Shown here: piece by piece, positions 17,165 to 27,575 of the stretch
Layout of the letters: each line of letters begins with the position of its first letter
How positions within the stretch are numbered: position 1 is the first letter of the stretch
NCBI RefSeq assembly: GCF_001632805.1
Contig: NZ_CP007220.1
Coordinates: 1,798,001 to 1,862,000, forward strand
Source of the DNA: Mycobacteroides chelonae CCUG 47445
GTDB taxonomy: Bacteria; Actinomycetota; Actinomycetes; Mycobacteriales; Mycobacteriaceae
Reading direction: 5' to 3'
DNA: 64,000 bases
Notes under the pieces: generated by a model
Told to the model about the DNA's origin: nothing
The model's database searches: none
The model's input: the letters and a program-made list of their open reading frames with translations, nothing else
Made by a program: the position numbers and the translations under genes

Positions 17165-18228
17165 GACATTCGGCAACACGCGCCCCTCTCGTCGGTTTGA
17201 TTGTCTTCCTGGTGATGGCCACGGTGCTCACCTGGCTCGTGTACGTCACGCTGCGCCGGGACGTCAGGGGCTCCACGGTGCCCTACGCGGCCATGTTCAC
17301 CGACGTCTTCGGACTGCGCGAGGGTGACGACGTCCGGATCGCGGGGGTTCGCGTGGGCAGAGTCGAGGGTGTCGAGCTCGACGGGACGCTCGCGAAGGTG
17401 AGTTTCGCCGTCCAGGACGATCAGCGGCTTCCCGACAGCACGACCGCATCGGTGACGTATCAGAACATCGTGGGTCAGCGATATCTCGCACTGGCACAGG
17501 GACACTCAGGAAGCGGCGCCTTGTTGGCGCCCGGTGGTGTCATCCCGGTCGAGCGGACCGAACCCTCCTTCGACATCGGTACCCTGCTCAACGGATACGA
17601 GCCACTTTTCGCGGTGCTGGACCCCGCTCAGGTGAACAACCTCACCCAGGCGGTGATCGGGTCGCTGCAGGGCGATACCGCGGCGTTCGCGACGCTGGTG
17701 GACCAGACATCGACGCTGACGAAGACATTCACCGGCCGCGATGACGCGTTGGATCATGTGATCGGCAGTCTGGACAGCGTGGTGGGCAGCCTCGCGGCTC
17801 AGAACAAGGACTTCGAGGATGCCATCGCCGCCACCCGTCAGGTGGTCGGCCAGTTCGATAGCCGCCGTCCGGAATTGGTGTCCTCGGTCGGGAAGATGAC
17901 CGAGGTGGTCAGGAACCTGTCCCGGATCGCCAAGGACGTGAATCCGTCCGTGCACGAATTGCTCACGCGGGAACCGGGTTACACCCGGCACATGCTGAAC
18001 ATCGAACCGCAGCTCGCCTACACGGGACTCAACACCCCGCTGTTCCTCAAGGGACTGGCCCGGATGTTCGGGGAGGGTTCCTACATGAACGCCTACGCCT
18101 GTGATGTGAACGCCTACGGATTCTTCCCGGGGCTCAACGACGTGGTGCCGATCATCGTCGACGCAGCCACTCCGGGCGGTAAGGCCAAGCACACGGCGCG
18201 GTGCAGGAACGCAGGCGACGGTGGCTAA
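17161..18228 (+). CDS. mceB: Mce family protein B
   Basis: A 355-residue MCE protein with one N-terminal membrane helix (VGLIVFLVMATVLTWLVYVTL), the MCE domain (VFGLREGDDVRIAGVRVGRVEGVEL), YQNIVGQRYLAL and a long coiled helical stretch, ending with a short Cys-containing region (ARCRNAGDGG). ATGA overlap with mceA. Second subunit of the Mce tunnel. Confidence 0.9.
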   Translation: MRHSATRAPLVGLIVFLVMATVLTWLVYVTLRRDVRGSTVPYAAMFTDVFGLREGDDVRIAGVRVGRVEGVELDGTLAKVSFAVQDDQRLPDSTTASVTYQNIVGQRYLALAQGHSGSGALLAPGGVIPVERTEPSFDIGTLLNGYEPLFAVLDPAQVNNLTQAVIGSLQGDTAAFATLVDQTSTLTKTFTGRDDALDHVIGSLDSVVGSLAAQNKDFEDAIAATRQVVGQFDSRRPELVSSVGKMTEVVRNLSRIAKDVNPSVHELLTREPGYTRHMLNIEPQLAYTGLNTPLFLKGLARMFGEGSYMNAYACDVNAYGFFPGLNDVVPIIVDAATPGGKAKHTARCRNAGDGG

Positions 18229-19245
18229 ATGATGAGACCGCTGGACTCCTACAACAAGACCTGGCTCGGTGTGATCGCCGTGGCCGTCGTCGCCGTGCTC
18301 ATCGGTGCTCTGCTGCTGGTGAAGGAATTGGGAATCGGATACCGGCAGTTCACCGGAGAGTTCCTGCAGGCTGCCGCGCTGCGGCCGGGGAACATCGTCG
18401 CCGTCGCGGGGGTGCAGGTGGGTTCGGTGACCGGGGTGCGGTTGCAGGGTGATCGCGTGGAGGTCACCTTCCGGGTGCGTGACAACGTGCCGGTCGGCGC
18501 CGAGTCCCGGGCCGCCATCAAGATCACGACCTTGTTCGGTTCTCGTTATGTCGATCTGCGCCCCGCGGGTGCGGGGCCACTAGCGGGGCGGCGGATCGGC
18601 CTGCAGCACACCGAGGTTCCCTATGACCTGCAGGCAGCGCTGGCCGACTCCACCCGAACCTTCGAGCAGGTGGACGCCGATCGCATTGCCTCCTCGCTGG
18701 GTGTTCTGGGCACCCAGCTGGACGGGCTGCCCAACGTGGTGCCACAGGCCATGGAGAACGTGCGCGCCCTGTCCGCGGTCATCGCGCAGCGGCGCGAACA
18801 GCTGGGCACCCTGCTGGCCAGCACCGAGAAGGTCACCGGCATGCTGCGCCGCCAGCAGTCCGATATCGGCACCTTCATCCGGCAGGGACAGGAGCTGCTG
18901 GGCGAATTCGTGGCGCGCTCGGCCGCCTTCCACGCGATGATGCGCTCATTGCAGAGCATCGTGGCGTCGCTGCGCACCATCGTGGTCGGCGATCACCGTG
19001 CACTCGACGGTGTCATCCAGACCCTGGAGGAACTCAGCGGCAAGCTTGCCGGGCAGGATGCCTTGTTGCGCAACCTGCTCCAGATCGCGCCGGTCCCCAT
19101 TCGCGAGATCGCCAACGCCACCGGACTCGGCAACTCCATCGAGGGCAATCCACCGGGCGGCGCACTCATCGACTCGTGGATGTGTGCGATCAGCGGGCGC
19201 GCCAAGCAATTCGGGATGATCCAGTACTTCAAGGACTGCCAGTGA
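18229..19245 (+). CDS. mceC: Mce family protein C
   Basis: A 338-residue MCE protein beginning directly after the mceB stop (TAAATGATG, zero gap). It has the membrane helix IAVAVVAVLIGALLLVKELG, the MCE domain (ALRPGNIVAVAGVQVGSVTGV), TTLFGSRYVDLRP and a helical region with many Gln and Arg (AQRREQLGTLL). Third subunit of the tunnel; order matches standard mce operons. Confidence 0.9.
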   Translation: MMRPLDSYNKTWLGVIAVAVVAVLIGALLLVKELGIGYRQFTGEFLQAAALRPGNIVAVAGVQVGSVTGVRLQGDRVEVTFRVRDNVPVGAESRAAIKITTLFGSRYVDLRPAGAGPLAGRRIGLQHTEVPYDLQAALADSTRTFEQVDADRIASSLGVLGTQLDGLPNVVPQAMENVRALSAVIAQRREQLGTLLASTEKVTGMLRRQQSDIGTFIRQGQELLGEFVARSAAFHAMMRSLQSIVASLRTIVVGDHRALDGVIQTLEELSGKLAGQDALLRNLLQIAPVPIREIANATGLGNSIEGNPPGGALIDSWMCAISGRAKQFGMIQYFKDCQ

Positions 19246-20351
19246 CCACGATGCGCAAGATGCTCCTGACCTGTGTGGGACTCATCCTCGTCGCGACGAC
19301 GGCCGGGGCGGCATGGTCCGTTACCGGGGAGAGCGGAACCATCACGCTCACAGCTCAATTCGACAGTGCTGCGGGTCTGTACCCCGGCAATGTGGTGGCC
19401 GTGCTGGGTATGCCGGTGGGTCAGGTCTCCAAGATTACCGCCCGGGGCGGATACGCCGAGGTGCAGTTCACGGTCGACCGGCAGGTGAAGATTCCTGCCG
19501 ACGCCCAGGCCGTCACCCTCTCGACGTCCATCCTGACCGACCGCCAAATCGAGCTGACGCCGCCGTACCGCGGCGGGGCGGTGCTGCACGACCACGACAC
19601 CATCGGACTGAACCGCACCAAGACCCCTGTCGAATTCGATCGGGTACTCGGCATGCTCGACATGCTTTCCGGGTCCCTGCACGGCGACGGCGCCGGAGGT
19701 GGGCCCATCGCCGCGGTGCTCAACGCCGGTGACGGGGTGGCCGCGGGTAACGGTGATCGGATCAAGACGGCGCTCGATGAGTTGTCGCGGGCCCTGCGGC
19801 TTGGCGCCGACGGTGGTGAGCGCAGTCGTGAGCAGATGACCGCCATCGTCAAGAATGTCAGCAGCCTGCTGGATGCAGCCGCCCGCAACGACGCGAGCCT
19901 GCGCCAGTTCGGTTCCACTGTGCGCCAGCTCAGCGACGTCCTGGCCCAGGAGAACTTCGGTTCGGGCAGTACCGGGAGGCAGTTCAACGAGGTGATCGAG
20001 CAGACCGGAAACATTCTGCAGGCCAACCGGGATGCCATCCATCGCGGTATTGCCAATGGCAACAAAAGTATTCAGTCGGTGTATGACCGTCAGCGGGAGG
20101 TCGCCGAGTTCTTCGATGTGCTGCCGCTGATGGCCGACAATCTCTACAACGCCATCGATCAACGCAACGGCGCGATACGCGCCCACTTCCTGGCCGACCG
20201 CATGGTCTTCGACGGGCAGATGGCCAAGGAGATCTGCAATCTGATGGGACTGCGTCAACTGGGCTGCAGCACAGGGACGTTGCAGGACTACGGCCCCGAC
20301 TTCGGACTCACCTACATGCTTGACGGGCTCGCGGCGATGGGGCAGAAGTGA
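19242..20351 (+). CDS. mceD: Mce family protein D
   Basis: A 369-residue MCE protein. GTG 19242 overlaps the mceC stop (GTGA); an in-frame ATG at 19251 is the alternative. Signal/anchor helix MLLTCVGLILVATTAGAAW, MCE domain (AAGLYPGNVVAVLGMPVGQVSKI), the strand STSILTDRQIELTP and a long helical needle region. Fourth subunit of the importer. Confidence 0.9.
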   Translation: MTTMRKMLLTCVGLILVATTAGAAWSVTGESGTITLTAQFDSAAGLYPGNVVAVLGMPVGQVSKITARGGYAEVQFTVDRQVKIPADAQAVTLSTSILTDRQIELTPPYRGGAVLHDHDTIGLNRTKTPVEFDRVLGMLDMLSGSLHGDGAGGGPIAAVLNAGDGVAAGNGDRIKTALDELSRALRLGADGGERSREQMTAIVKNVSSLLDAAARNDASLRQFGSTVRQLSDVLAQENFGSGSTGRQFNEVIEQTGNILQANRDAIHRGIANGNKSIQSVYDRQREVAEFFDVLPLMADNLYNAIDQRNGAIRAHFLADRMVFDGQMAKEICNLMGLRQLGCSTGTLQDYGPDFGLTYMLDGLAAMGQK

Positions 20352-21496
20352 TGGGGCGCAAGCTATCGGTCTTGGTGGCGGTGGTGCTCCTGTGCGCCGG
20401 GTGTTCCTCTGCAGGACTGGCCGACCTGCCGCTGCCGGCCCCGGGCCTGGGTGCCGGGGGATACCGGCTGACCGCAGTCTTTGCGAACGCGCTCAATCTG
20501 CCCGAGCGTGCCAAGGTAAAGCTCGCCGGTGCGGATATCGGCGAGGTGGAATCGATGGCGGCCAAGGATTTCCGTGCGGTGACCACGCTGCGCATCCGGC
20601 ACGATGTCACCCTTCCGGTAGGCAGCACGGCGCAGTTGCGCACGGCCACGCCGCTGGGTGATGTCTTCGTGGCCGTCACGCCGCCAGAACAACCCGTCGC
20701 GGCCACACTCGGCGAGGGGGACACCATCACCATCGACCAGACCGGCGCGGCGGCAACGGTGGAATCGGTGCTCAGTTCGGCGGCGATTCTGGTGAACGGT
20801 GGAGCGGTGCACAACCTCACCAACGTCGTCAACGGTATGGGCAGGGCGGCGGGCCAGGACGGTCAGGCATTCGGGCGGATGATCGGCAAGTCCAATCAGC
20901 TGCTGGGCAAGCTGAACGCACGGTCCGGGCAGCTGGACACCGCGCTTACCGAGACGACCCACCTGGCCGAGGTACTCGACGGCAAAAGCGAGAAGCTTGC
21001 CGAGGTGCTGCACGCGGCGGGCCCGGCCACCGCGACCTTGCAAGACAATGCCGGTCAGATCTCCGATTTGGTGCTGCTGCTGGGTGATACCGCACGCGAG
21101 CTGGGTAAGTTCCCGTCCATCGCGGGCACTGACACCAGTGGGCGCAGCGTGGTGGCCGACGCCAACGCGATCTCCCGCTCCTGGAATGACGTGGTGCTCG
21201 ATCCGCAGACCAGCCTGCTCTCGCTGAACCGGCTGTACGCGCCGTTCATCAAAATCACTGCGGGATCGGCTATTTCCGGCAGTGCCGGTATCGACCGGCT
21301 GGTGCTAGGCGCGATACCGGATGCCGGTTTCGGGGGAGATCCTGGATTGCACGGCCCCAAGCGATACGACTGGGCCAAGCTTGTGGGGACCTTCAAGTAC
21401 ACGCTGTGGCGGTTGCAGGAGCGCGTCGTCGGGCAGGGCCCTGAAGCGCAAGGCCTCCCGCCCTCGGGACCCGACGTACAGGAACCCGGACGATGA
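20348..21496 (+). CDS. mceE: Mce family lipoprotein E
   Basis: A 382-residue MCE protein with a lipoprotein signal (SVLVAVVLLCAGCSS), as usual for MceE (LprK-type) subunits. MCE domain: FANALNLPERAKVKLAGADIGEVESM. The junction reads GTGATG, so translation starts at GTG 20348 or ATG 20351, overlapping the mceD stop. Fifth subunit. Confidence 0.9.
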   Translation: MMGRKLSVLVAVVLLCAGCSSAGLADLPLPAPGLGAGGYRLTAVFANALNLPERAKVKLAGADIGEVESMAAKDFRAVTTLRIRHDVTLPVGSTAQLRTATPLGDVFVAVTPPEQPVAATLGEGDTITIDQTGAAATVESVLSSAAILVNGGAVHNLTNVVNGMGRAAGQDGQAFGRMIGKSNQLLGKLNARSGQLDTALTETTHLAEVLDGKSEKLAEVLHAAGPATATLQDNAGQISDLVLLLGDTARELGKFPSIAGTDTSGRSVVADANAISRSWNDVVLDPQTSLLSLNRLYAPFIKITAGSAISGSAGIDRLVLGAIPDAGFGGDPGLHGPKRYDWAKLVGTFKYTLWRLQERVVGQGPEAQGLPPSGPDVQEPGR

Positions 21497-22692
21497 GCCG
21501 CGCGTGGGTAAGTGGACTGTCACTCGTTGCCACCCTGGCCATTTCGATCACCTATCTGTTGGTGGGGGTGCTGCATGTCCGGCCGCTGACATCGAGTTAC
21601 CCGCTGACCATCCAGCTCGCCGAGTCCGGAGGCCTGCTGCCGAACCAGGACGTGACGCTGCACGGAGTGCGCATCGGCTCGGTCGAGTCACTGACCTTTA
21701 CCGGCGACGGTGTCAACGCGACAGTGAGCGTCGACAGCGGGGTTCGTGTCCCCGCGTCCGCGGCGGTGCGGGTGTCCGGGCTGTCCCCGGCCGGTGAGCA
21801 GTACCTCGATTTCTCTGCCGCAACCGACGAGGGCCCGTTCCTGTCCGGCGGGGATGTGATTGCCCGGGACCGCACCGCGATACCGGTCACCCCGGCACAG
21901 CTGCTGACCCATGCCGACGGTGTTCTCGCTCAAGTGGATTCGGCCAAGATCGAGCGCATCAAGACGGAACTGAGCCTGAGCGCGCAGGGGCCCCGCAAGC
22001 TCACCGACATCGTCAACGGCGGAGTGTTCCTGCTGTCCACCCTGGATTCGGTGCTCCCCGAGACGGTAAGCGCCATCAGGGACAGCCGGACGGTGCTGTC
22101 GTCGGCGGTGGACGTCAACAAGGGAATCGCGGTCACCTCACGCAATCTGCGCAGCACCTTGGCGGGTATGAACGCTATGGACGGCGGCTACCGGAAACTC
22201 ATCGATCAATCTCCGCGAGTGCTCGCGGCCACCGACAACCTGTTCACCGACAACTCCGACACCATGGTCCAGCTGCTGGCCAACCTGGCCACCAACGCGC
22301 ACCTGTCGTATGTGCGGGTACCGGCGTTGAACGCCCTGTTTCCCACCTATCGCGGCTCGGCCCTGGAGGCGTTCATCAGCACCATGCACGAGCACGGGCT
22401 GTGGGTGACGGCTGACCTGTATCCGAGATACGCCTGCGACTACGGCACTCCTCGCCATCCGCCGTCCTCGGCGGACTATCCGGAGCCCTTCTTGTACACG
22501 TACTGCCGCGACGACGATCCCGCCGTCTTGGTCCGGGGCGCCAAGAACGCCCCGCGTCCCGCAGGGGATGACACGGCCGGACCGCCGCCGGGCGCCGACC
22601 TGGGTGCCCGATCCGACCCGACACCGCCCGGCCGGTACACGATCCCGACGCCGTACGGCGGACCAGCACTGCCCATCGAGCCACCGAGGTAA
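21493..22692 (+). CDS. mceF: Mce family protein F
   Basis: A 399-residue MCE protein with N-terminal helix WVSGLSLVATLAISITYLLVGVL, MCE domain (SGGLLPNQDVTLHGVRIGSVESL), the strand VRVSGLSPAGEQYLDFSA and a proline-rich C-terminus of about 60 residues (PPPGADLGARSDPTPPGRY). ATGA overlap with mceE. Completes the canonical yrbEAB-mceABCDEF set. Confidence 0.9.
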   Translation: MSRAWVSGLSLVATLAISITYLLVGVLHVRPLTSSYPLTIQLAESGGLLPNQDVTLHGVRIGSVESLTFTGDGVNATVSVDSGVRVPASAAVRVSGLSPAGEQYLDFSAATDEGPFLSGGDVIARDRTAIPVTPAQLLTHADGVLAQVDSAKIERIKTELSLSAQGPRKLTDIVNGGVFLLSTLDSVLPETVSAIRDSRTVLSSAVDVNKGIAVTSRNLRSTLAGMNAMDGGYRKLIDQSPRVLAATDNLFTDNSDTMVQLLANLATNAHLSYVRVPALNALFPTYRGSALEAFISTMHEHGLWVTADLYPRYACDYGTPRHPPSSADYPEPFLYTYCRDDDPAVLVRGAKNAPRPAGDDTAGPPPGADLGARSDPTPPGRYTIPTPYGGPALPIEPPR

Positions 22693-23592
22693 ATGATGCC
22701 GGCGAACAATCCGCAACCGCGTCCGTCATCGGCCGCCGGACGCGCTGTGCACACCCGCCGGATCGCGTTCACGTTCGACGGGGCGTCCCCGTCGCGGCGC
22801 CACTTCGTTGCGGGCGATATCGCGATGAGCCATCTGGTGGCCTTGCTGTCCGGCTTCTTTCCCTCGGGTGAAGAGTTCTTCATCCAGTCCGTGCGCCGCT
22901 ATGACGGTCAGATCGGTGATCCCGTGCTCAGGAAACAGGTCGCCGGATTCATCGGACAGGAGATGACGCACGGCATTCAGCACCGTGAGCTCAACGCGCA
23001 GCTGGTGCGCCGCGGTTACTGGGCGACGGGCTTCATGGACCGGATGGGCACGCGGCTGGTCAAGCGCATGAAGCAGCACAGGGACCGGCTGCCGGATCCG
23101 GTGGCACGATCCGCGCTCGCGGTGACGGCCCCGGTCGAACACCTCACGGCCATCCTCGGGGAGCAGGTGCTCAGCGTGGCGTGGATACAGCAGCAGCTGA
23201 CCGATCCCGAGGTGCGGGCGATGCTCAATTGGCATGCCATCGAGGAGATGGAGCACAAGTCCGTTGCCTTCGATGTGTACCGCCACGTCGGGGGCTCCGA
23301 GCGGATGAGGATCGCGGCCATGGCCGTCACGCTGGGACTTTTTCTGAGCAGGACGGTGATCCTGCTGGCCTCGATCGTCACCGATCCGTGGGCCTGGCGT
23401 CATCCGGTGCGCACCCTGCGCAGCGTTCTCAGGCTGCCCCGCACGCCGCTGTTCGCCGGACTCTGGGCCAAGATCCGCAGCTACCTGTGGCCTGGATTCC
23501 ATCCCGACGACATCGATCACGGCCCACTGCTGGAGAAGTGGCGCGAGGAGTACTTCGGTCCTCAGGGCATCCTGCTGGACCATCTGAAGTAG
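22693..23592 (+). CDS. Predicted metal-dependent hydrolase (COG3687-type, ferritin-like)
   Basis: A 299-residue protein with a ferritin-like pattern of metal ligands: [25 protein letters not shown] and [18 protein letters not shown]. This matches the metal-dependent hydrolase family PF10118, whose reaction is poorly known. It begins immediately after the mceF stop (zero gap), so it is the last gene of the operon. It might process the imported molecule, for example by freeing metal or cleaving an amide or ester; this is inference. Confidence 0.82.
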   Translation: MMPANNPQPRPSSAAGRAVHTRRIAFTFDGASPSRRHFVAGDIAMSHLVALLSGFFPSGEEFFIQSVRRYDGQIGDPVLRKQVAGFIGQEMTHGIQHRELNAQLVRRGYWATGFMDRMGTRLVKRMKQHRDRLPDPVARSALAVTAPVEHLTAILGEQVLSVAWIQQQLTDPEVRAMLNWHAIEEMEHKSVAFDVYRHVGGSERMRIAAMAVTLGLFLSRTVILLASIVTDPWAWRHPVRTLRSVLRLPRTPLFAGLWAKIRSYLWPGFHPDDIDHGPLLEKWREEYFGPQGILLDHLK

Positions 23593-23692
23593 CTGCTGCG
23601 GCCACCGAGGTAAAACGCGCTTGGCCGGGCCCTTAGGCTGTTCAGGACAATTACTGCAGTCCTGTGGACCTCAAGAGGAGCCTGAGCAGATC

Positions 23693-25099
23693 GTGGCCGC
23701 CAAGCCGAACGCCGCCGGTAAGAAGATCGAAGCCGTCGTCAACCTCGCCAAGCGCCGGGGACTCGTGTACCCCTGCGGCGAGATTTACGGCGGTACCAAG
23801 TCGGCGTGGGATTACGGCCCGCTCGGTGTCGAGCTCAAGGAAAACATCAAGAAGCAGTGGTGGCGCTCCGTCGTCACCAGCCGCGACGACGTCGTCGGCC
23901 TGGACTCCTCGGTGATCCTGCCCCGCCAGGTCTGGGTGGCCTCCGGTCACGTCGAGGTCTTCAACGATCCGCTGGTCGAGTGTCTGAACTGTCACAAGCG
24001 GCACCGTCAGGATCACCTGCAGGAGGCCTACGCGGAGAAGAAGGGAATCGACGACCCCGAGTCGGTCCCGATGACCGACATCGTCTGCCCCGACTGCGGC
24101 ACCAAGGGGCAGTGGACCGAGCCCCGCGACTTCAACATGATGCTTAAGACCTACCTTGGCCCCATCGAGACCGAAGAGGGCCTGCACTACCTGCGCCCGG
24201 AGACCGCGCAGGGCATCTTCATCAACTTCAAGAACGTCGTGACGACGTCGCGACAGAAGCCGCCGTTCGGCATCGGCCAGATCGGCAAGAGCTTCCGCAA
24301 CGAGATCACCCCGGGCAACTTCATCTTCCGCACCCGCGAGTTCGAGCAGATGGAGATGGAGTTCTTCGTCGAGCCGTCGACGGCCCCCGAGTGGCACAAG
24401 TACTGGATCGACACTCGGCTGCAGTGGTACGTGGACCTGGGTATCGACCCGGAGAACCTGCGGCTGTACGACCACCCCAAGGAGAAGCTGTCGCACTACT
24501 CCGACGGCACCGTCGACATCGAGTACAAGTTCGGTTTCAGCGGCAACCCGTGGGGTGAGCTGGAGGGTGTCGCCAACCGCACCGACTTCGACTTGTCGAC
24601 GCACGCAAAGCATTCCGGTGAAGACCTGTCGTACTACGACCAGGCCGAGGACCGCCGTTACACCCCGTACGTGATCGAGCCCGCGGCCGGCCTCACCCGT
24701 TCGTTCATGGCTTTCCTGGTCGATGCGTATCACGAGGACGAGGCCCCCAACGCCAAGGGCGGCGTGGACACCCGCACCGTGCTGCGCCTGGATCCGCGCC
24801 TGGCTCCGGTCAAGGTCGCGGTGCTGCCGCTGTCACGCAATGCCGACCTGAGCCCGCGCGCCAAGGCGCTGGCCGCCGAGCTGCGGCAGAGCTGGAATGT
24901 CGACTTCGATGACGCCGGTGCCATCGGGCGCAGGTATCGTCGACAGGACGAGATCGGCACCCCGTTCTGCGTCACAGTCGATTTCGATTCGCTCGAAGAC
25001 GACTCCGTCACCGTTCGCGACCGCGATGAGATGACCCAGCAGCGTATTCCGATCGGCGGCGTGGCCGATCATCTCGCCAAATCTCTCAAGGGCTGCTAG
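23693..25099 (+). CDS. glyS: Glycyl-tRNA synthetase
   Basis: A 468-residue class II synthetase of the alpha-2 (eukaryote/archaea-like) type found in actinobacteria. Visible are the N-terminal [23 protein letters not shown], a zinc-binding CLNC...CPDC pair, motif 2 ([25 protein letters not shown]) and motif 3 ([12 protein letters not shown]). GTG 23693 gives the expected length (M. tuberculosis GlyS is about 463 residues). A 100-base gap separates it from the mce operon. In M. tuberculosis glyS is next to smtB, which here is 23 kb away. Confidence 0.96.
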   Translation: MAAKPNAAGKKIEAVVNLAKRRGLVYPCGEIYGGTKSAWDYGPLGVELKENIKKQWWRSVVTSRDDVVGLDSSVILPRQVWVASGHVEVFNDPLVECLNCHKRHRQDHLQEAYAEKKGIDDPESVPMTDIVCPDCGTKGQWTEPRDFNMMLKTYLGPIETEEGLHYLRPETAQGIFINFKNVVTTSRQKPPFGIGQIGKSFRNEITPGNFIFRTREFEQMEMEFFVEPSTAPEWHKYWIDTRLQWYVDLGIDPENLRLYDHPKEKLSHYSDGTVDIEYKFGFSGNPWGELEGVANRTDFDLSTHAKHSGEDLSYYDQAEDRRYTPYVIEPAAGLTRSFMAFLVDAYHEDEAPNAKGGVDTRTVLRLDPRLAPVKVAVLPLSRNADLSPRAKALAAELRQSWNVDFDDAGAIGRRYRRQDEIGTPFCVTVDFDSLEDDSVTVRDRDEMTQQRIPIGGVADHLAKSLKGC

Positions 25100-25112
25100 C
25101 CGAGGAGCAGAA

Positions 25113-26507
25113 ATGACTGACGTCCAGAATCACATCGGAATCGATCCCGCCAGCGCGCCGATCGAGGCACCGGCGGCCGAGGCGCAGGTTCGCGCCGACG
25201 ACCGTGGACACGTTTTCCACTCGTGGTCCGCGCAGGCGGCCATCGACCCGCTGCCGATCGCCGGCGGTGCGGGCGCGACCTTCTGGGATTACACCGGCAA
25301 GGAGTACCTGGACTTCGCCTCGCAGCTGGTGAACCTCAATCTGGGACACCAGCATCCGCGTCTGGTGGAGGCCATCGGGCGTCAGGCCGGCCGGCTGGCC
25401 ACCATTGCGCCCGCCTTCGCCAATGATGTGCGCGGCGAGCTCGCCCGCCTGGTGGCCGAGCGTGCACCGGGAACCCTGAACAAGGTGTTCTTCACCAACG
25501 GTGGCACCGAGGCCGTGGAGCACGCGGTCCGTATGGCGCGCCACCACACCGGTCGCCGCAAGGTGCTTTCCGCATACCGCAGCTACCACGGTGGCACCAC
25601 CACCTCGATGTCGCTGACGGGTGAGCCGCGCCGCTGGGCGAACGACCCGGGGGACAACTCGGTGGTTCGTTTCTTCGGGCCGTACGCCTACCGTTCGGTG
25701 TTCCATGCCACCTCGCCGGAGGAGGAAACCCAAAGGGCGCTGGAGCATCTGGAGCAGGTGATCAACCTGGAGGGCCCGCCCACCATCGCCGCGATCATTC
25801 TGGAGTCGGTGGTCGGCACCAACGGTGTGCTGGTGCCGCCGCCCGGTTACCTGGCCGGGGTGCGGGAGATCTGCGACCGGTACGGCCTGGTGTTCATCGC
25901 CGACGAGGTGATGGTCGGCTTCGGGCGATTCGGGGAATGGTTCGCCATCAACGCCTTTGACGTCACGCCGGACCTCATCACCTTCGCCAAGGGCATCAAC
26001 TCTGGTTATGTCCCGCTGGGCGGTGTGGTGATCTCCGATGCCATCGCCACCAGCTTCGATCACCGTCCGTACCCGGGTGGACTGACCTACTCCGGTCACC
26101 CGCTGGCCTGCGCGGTCGGTGTCGAGACCATCAAGGTGTTCGAGGACGACAAGATCCTGGAACGGGTGCGCGATCTCGGTGAGCGCGTGGTGCGTCCGGA
26201 ACTGGAGCGTTGGGTGCAGACGCATCCGAGCGTCGGCGAAATCCGTGGCCGCGGCTTGTTCTGGGCCGTGGAACTGGTGCGCGACAAGCAGACTCGTGAG
26301 CCGCTGGTTCCGTTCAATGCCAGTGGTGAGGCCGCGGCGCCGATGAATGCCTTCGCGGCGGCGTGCAAGAAGAGTGGCCTGTGGCCGTTCACGCATTTCA
26401 ACCGCACGCATGTGGCGCCTCCGCTGATCATCAGCGAGGAGGATCTGCGGCGGGGGCTCTCGATCATCGACGAGGCGCTGAACGTCGCCGACGGGTACGC
26501 GAGCTAG
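25113..26507 (+). CDS. Class III PLP aminotransferase
   Basis: A 464-residue class III aminotransferase with [32 protein letters not shown] and the PLP lysine in [15 protein letters not shown]. The sequence resembles omega-amino acid or taurine--pyruvate type transaminases, but the substrate cannot be read. It starts 13 bases after glyS with a GAGGAG ribosome site in front and is probably co-transcribed with it. Its stop codon overlaps that of the convergent acdS gene. Confidence 0.85.
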   Translation: MTDVQNHIGIDPASAPIEAPAAEAQVRADDRGHVFHSWSAQAAIDPLPIAGGAGATFWDYTGKEYLDFASQLVNLNLGHQHPRLVEAIGRQAGRLATIAPAFANDVRGELARLVAERAPGTLNKVFFTNGGTEAVEHAVRMARHHTGRRKVLSAYRSYHGGTTTSMSLTGEPRRWANDPGDNSVVRFFGPYAYRSVFHATSPEEETQRALEHLEQVINLEGPPTIAAIILESVVGTNGVLVPPPGYLAGVREICDRYGLVFIADEVMVGFGRFGEWFAINAFDVTPDLITFAKGINSGYVPLGGVVISDAIATSFDHRPYPGGLTYSGHPLACAVGVETIKVFEDDKILERVRDLGERVVRPELERWVQTHPSVGEIRGRGLFWAVELVRDKQTREPLVPFNASGEAAAPMNAFAAACKKSGLWPFTHFNRTHVAPPLIISEEDLRRGLSIIDEALNVADGYAS

Positions 26508-27526
26508 CCGGGAAACACGCTGCTGTATGCGTTCAGCGCGGGCTGGCCGCCGAGGTGGGCATACAGGACGTTCGAGTGCCGCTCGATCGTCCCGTCACTG
26601 ACGAGGTCGATCAGGCCTGCCATCGACTTGCCCTCGTACACGGGGTCGGTGATCATCGCTTCGAGGCGCCCGCAGAGTTTGATCGCTTCGACGGTGGAAT
26701 CGACGGGCACGCCATACTCCTCGCCCGCCCATCCCTCCAGGACAGTGATCTCGTCAGGGCGTAGGTCGCGTTCGAGGCCGATCTGCTGAGCGGTGTGCCG
26801 GGCGATGCGAGTGACCTGATCGGTGGTCTTCGGGAGCGTGGCCGACGCGTCGATACCCAGTACTCGCCGTGGCCGTCCGCCGGCATCGGCGAGTGCGGCG
26901 AATCCCGCGATCATGCCCGCATGGGTGGACCCGGTGACCGTGCACACGACGATGGTGTCGAAGAAAACGCCCAGCTGATCCTCTTGTGCGGCCACCTCAT
27001 ACGCCCAGTTGGCGAAGCCGAGGCCGCCGTACTTGTGTTCCGACGCACCGGCCGGGATGGGGTAGGGCTTGGCGCCGGAGTTCTCGACCGCGGTGAGCGC
27101 GTCCTCCCAGGACTGACGGATGCCGATATCGAATCCCGAAGGGTCGAGCTGGGTTTGGGCTCCCATGATCCGCGATAAGAGGATGTTGCCCGCCTTGTCG
27201 TTGACGGGGTCCTCCCAGTCCACCCAGCGCTCCTGAACCAGGTGACAGCGCATCCCCAGCACGGCCGCGACGGCCGCCACCTGACGGGTGTGGTTGGACT
27301 GGTAGCCGCCGATCGACACCAGGGTGTCGGCGCCGCTGGCCAGCACGTCGGGAACGATGTATTCGAGCTTGCGTATCTTGTTGCCGCCGAAGGCGAGCCC
27401 GGAGTTGCAGTCTTCGCGTTTTGCCCAGATGTTGGCGCCGCCGAGGTGGCGGCTGAGGCGCTCCAGGGGGTGCACCGGGCTGGGGCCGAAGGTCAGTGGG
27501 TAACGGGGGAAATCATGGATCGACAA
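26504..27526 (-). CDS. acdS: 1-aminocyclopropane-1-carboxylate deaminase (or D-cysteine desulfhydrase family)
   Basis: A 340-residue fold-type II PLP enzyme. The PLP lysine lies in [27 protein letters not shown] matches AcdS, and [13 protein letters not shown] with [15 protein letters not shown] is the C-terminal AcdS signature. ACC deaminase opens cyclopropane-carboxylate to 2-oxobutyrate and ammonia; homologues can act as D-cysteine desulfhydrases, and key residues would need an alignment. It lies 49 bases downstream of a GntR gene on the same strand, so it is probably that regulator's target. Confidence 0.85.
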   Translation of the reverse strand: MSIHDFPRYPLTFGPSPVHPLERLSRHLGGANIWAKREDCNSGLAFGGNKIRKLEYIVPDVLASGADTLVSIGGYQSNHTRQVAAVAAVLGMRCHLVQERWVDWEDPVNDKAGNILLSRIMGAQTQLDPSGFDIGIRQSWEDALTAVENSGAKPYPIPAGASEHKYGGLGFANWAYEVAAQEDQLGVFFDTIVVCTVTGSTHAGMIAGFAALADAGGRPRRVLGIDASATLPKTTDQVTRIARHTAQQIGLERDLRPDEITVLEGWAGEEYGVPVDSTVEAIKLCGRLEAMITDPVYEGKSMAGLIDLVSDGTIERHSNVLYAHLGGQPALNAYSSVFPG

Positions 27527-27575
27527 GGCGTTCTCCTGGCTCGGCTATGGGAATGGCGTTGTGGGGGAGCGGTGT

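Noticed and set aside
23593..23692. Possible T-box or other leader before glyS (small inverted repeat 23643-23664)
   Set aside because: The leader is too short for a T-box and lacks the conserved antiterminator sequence.
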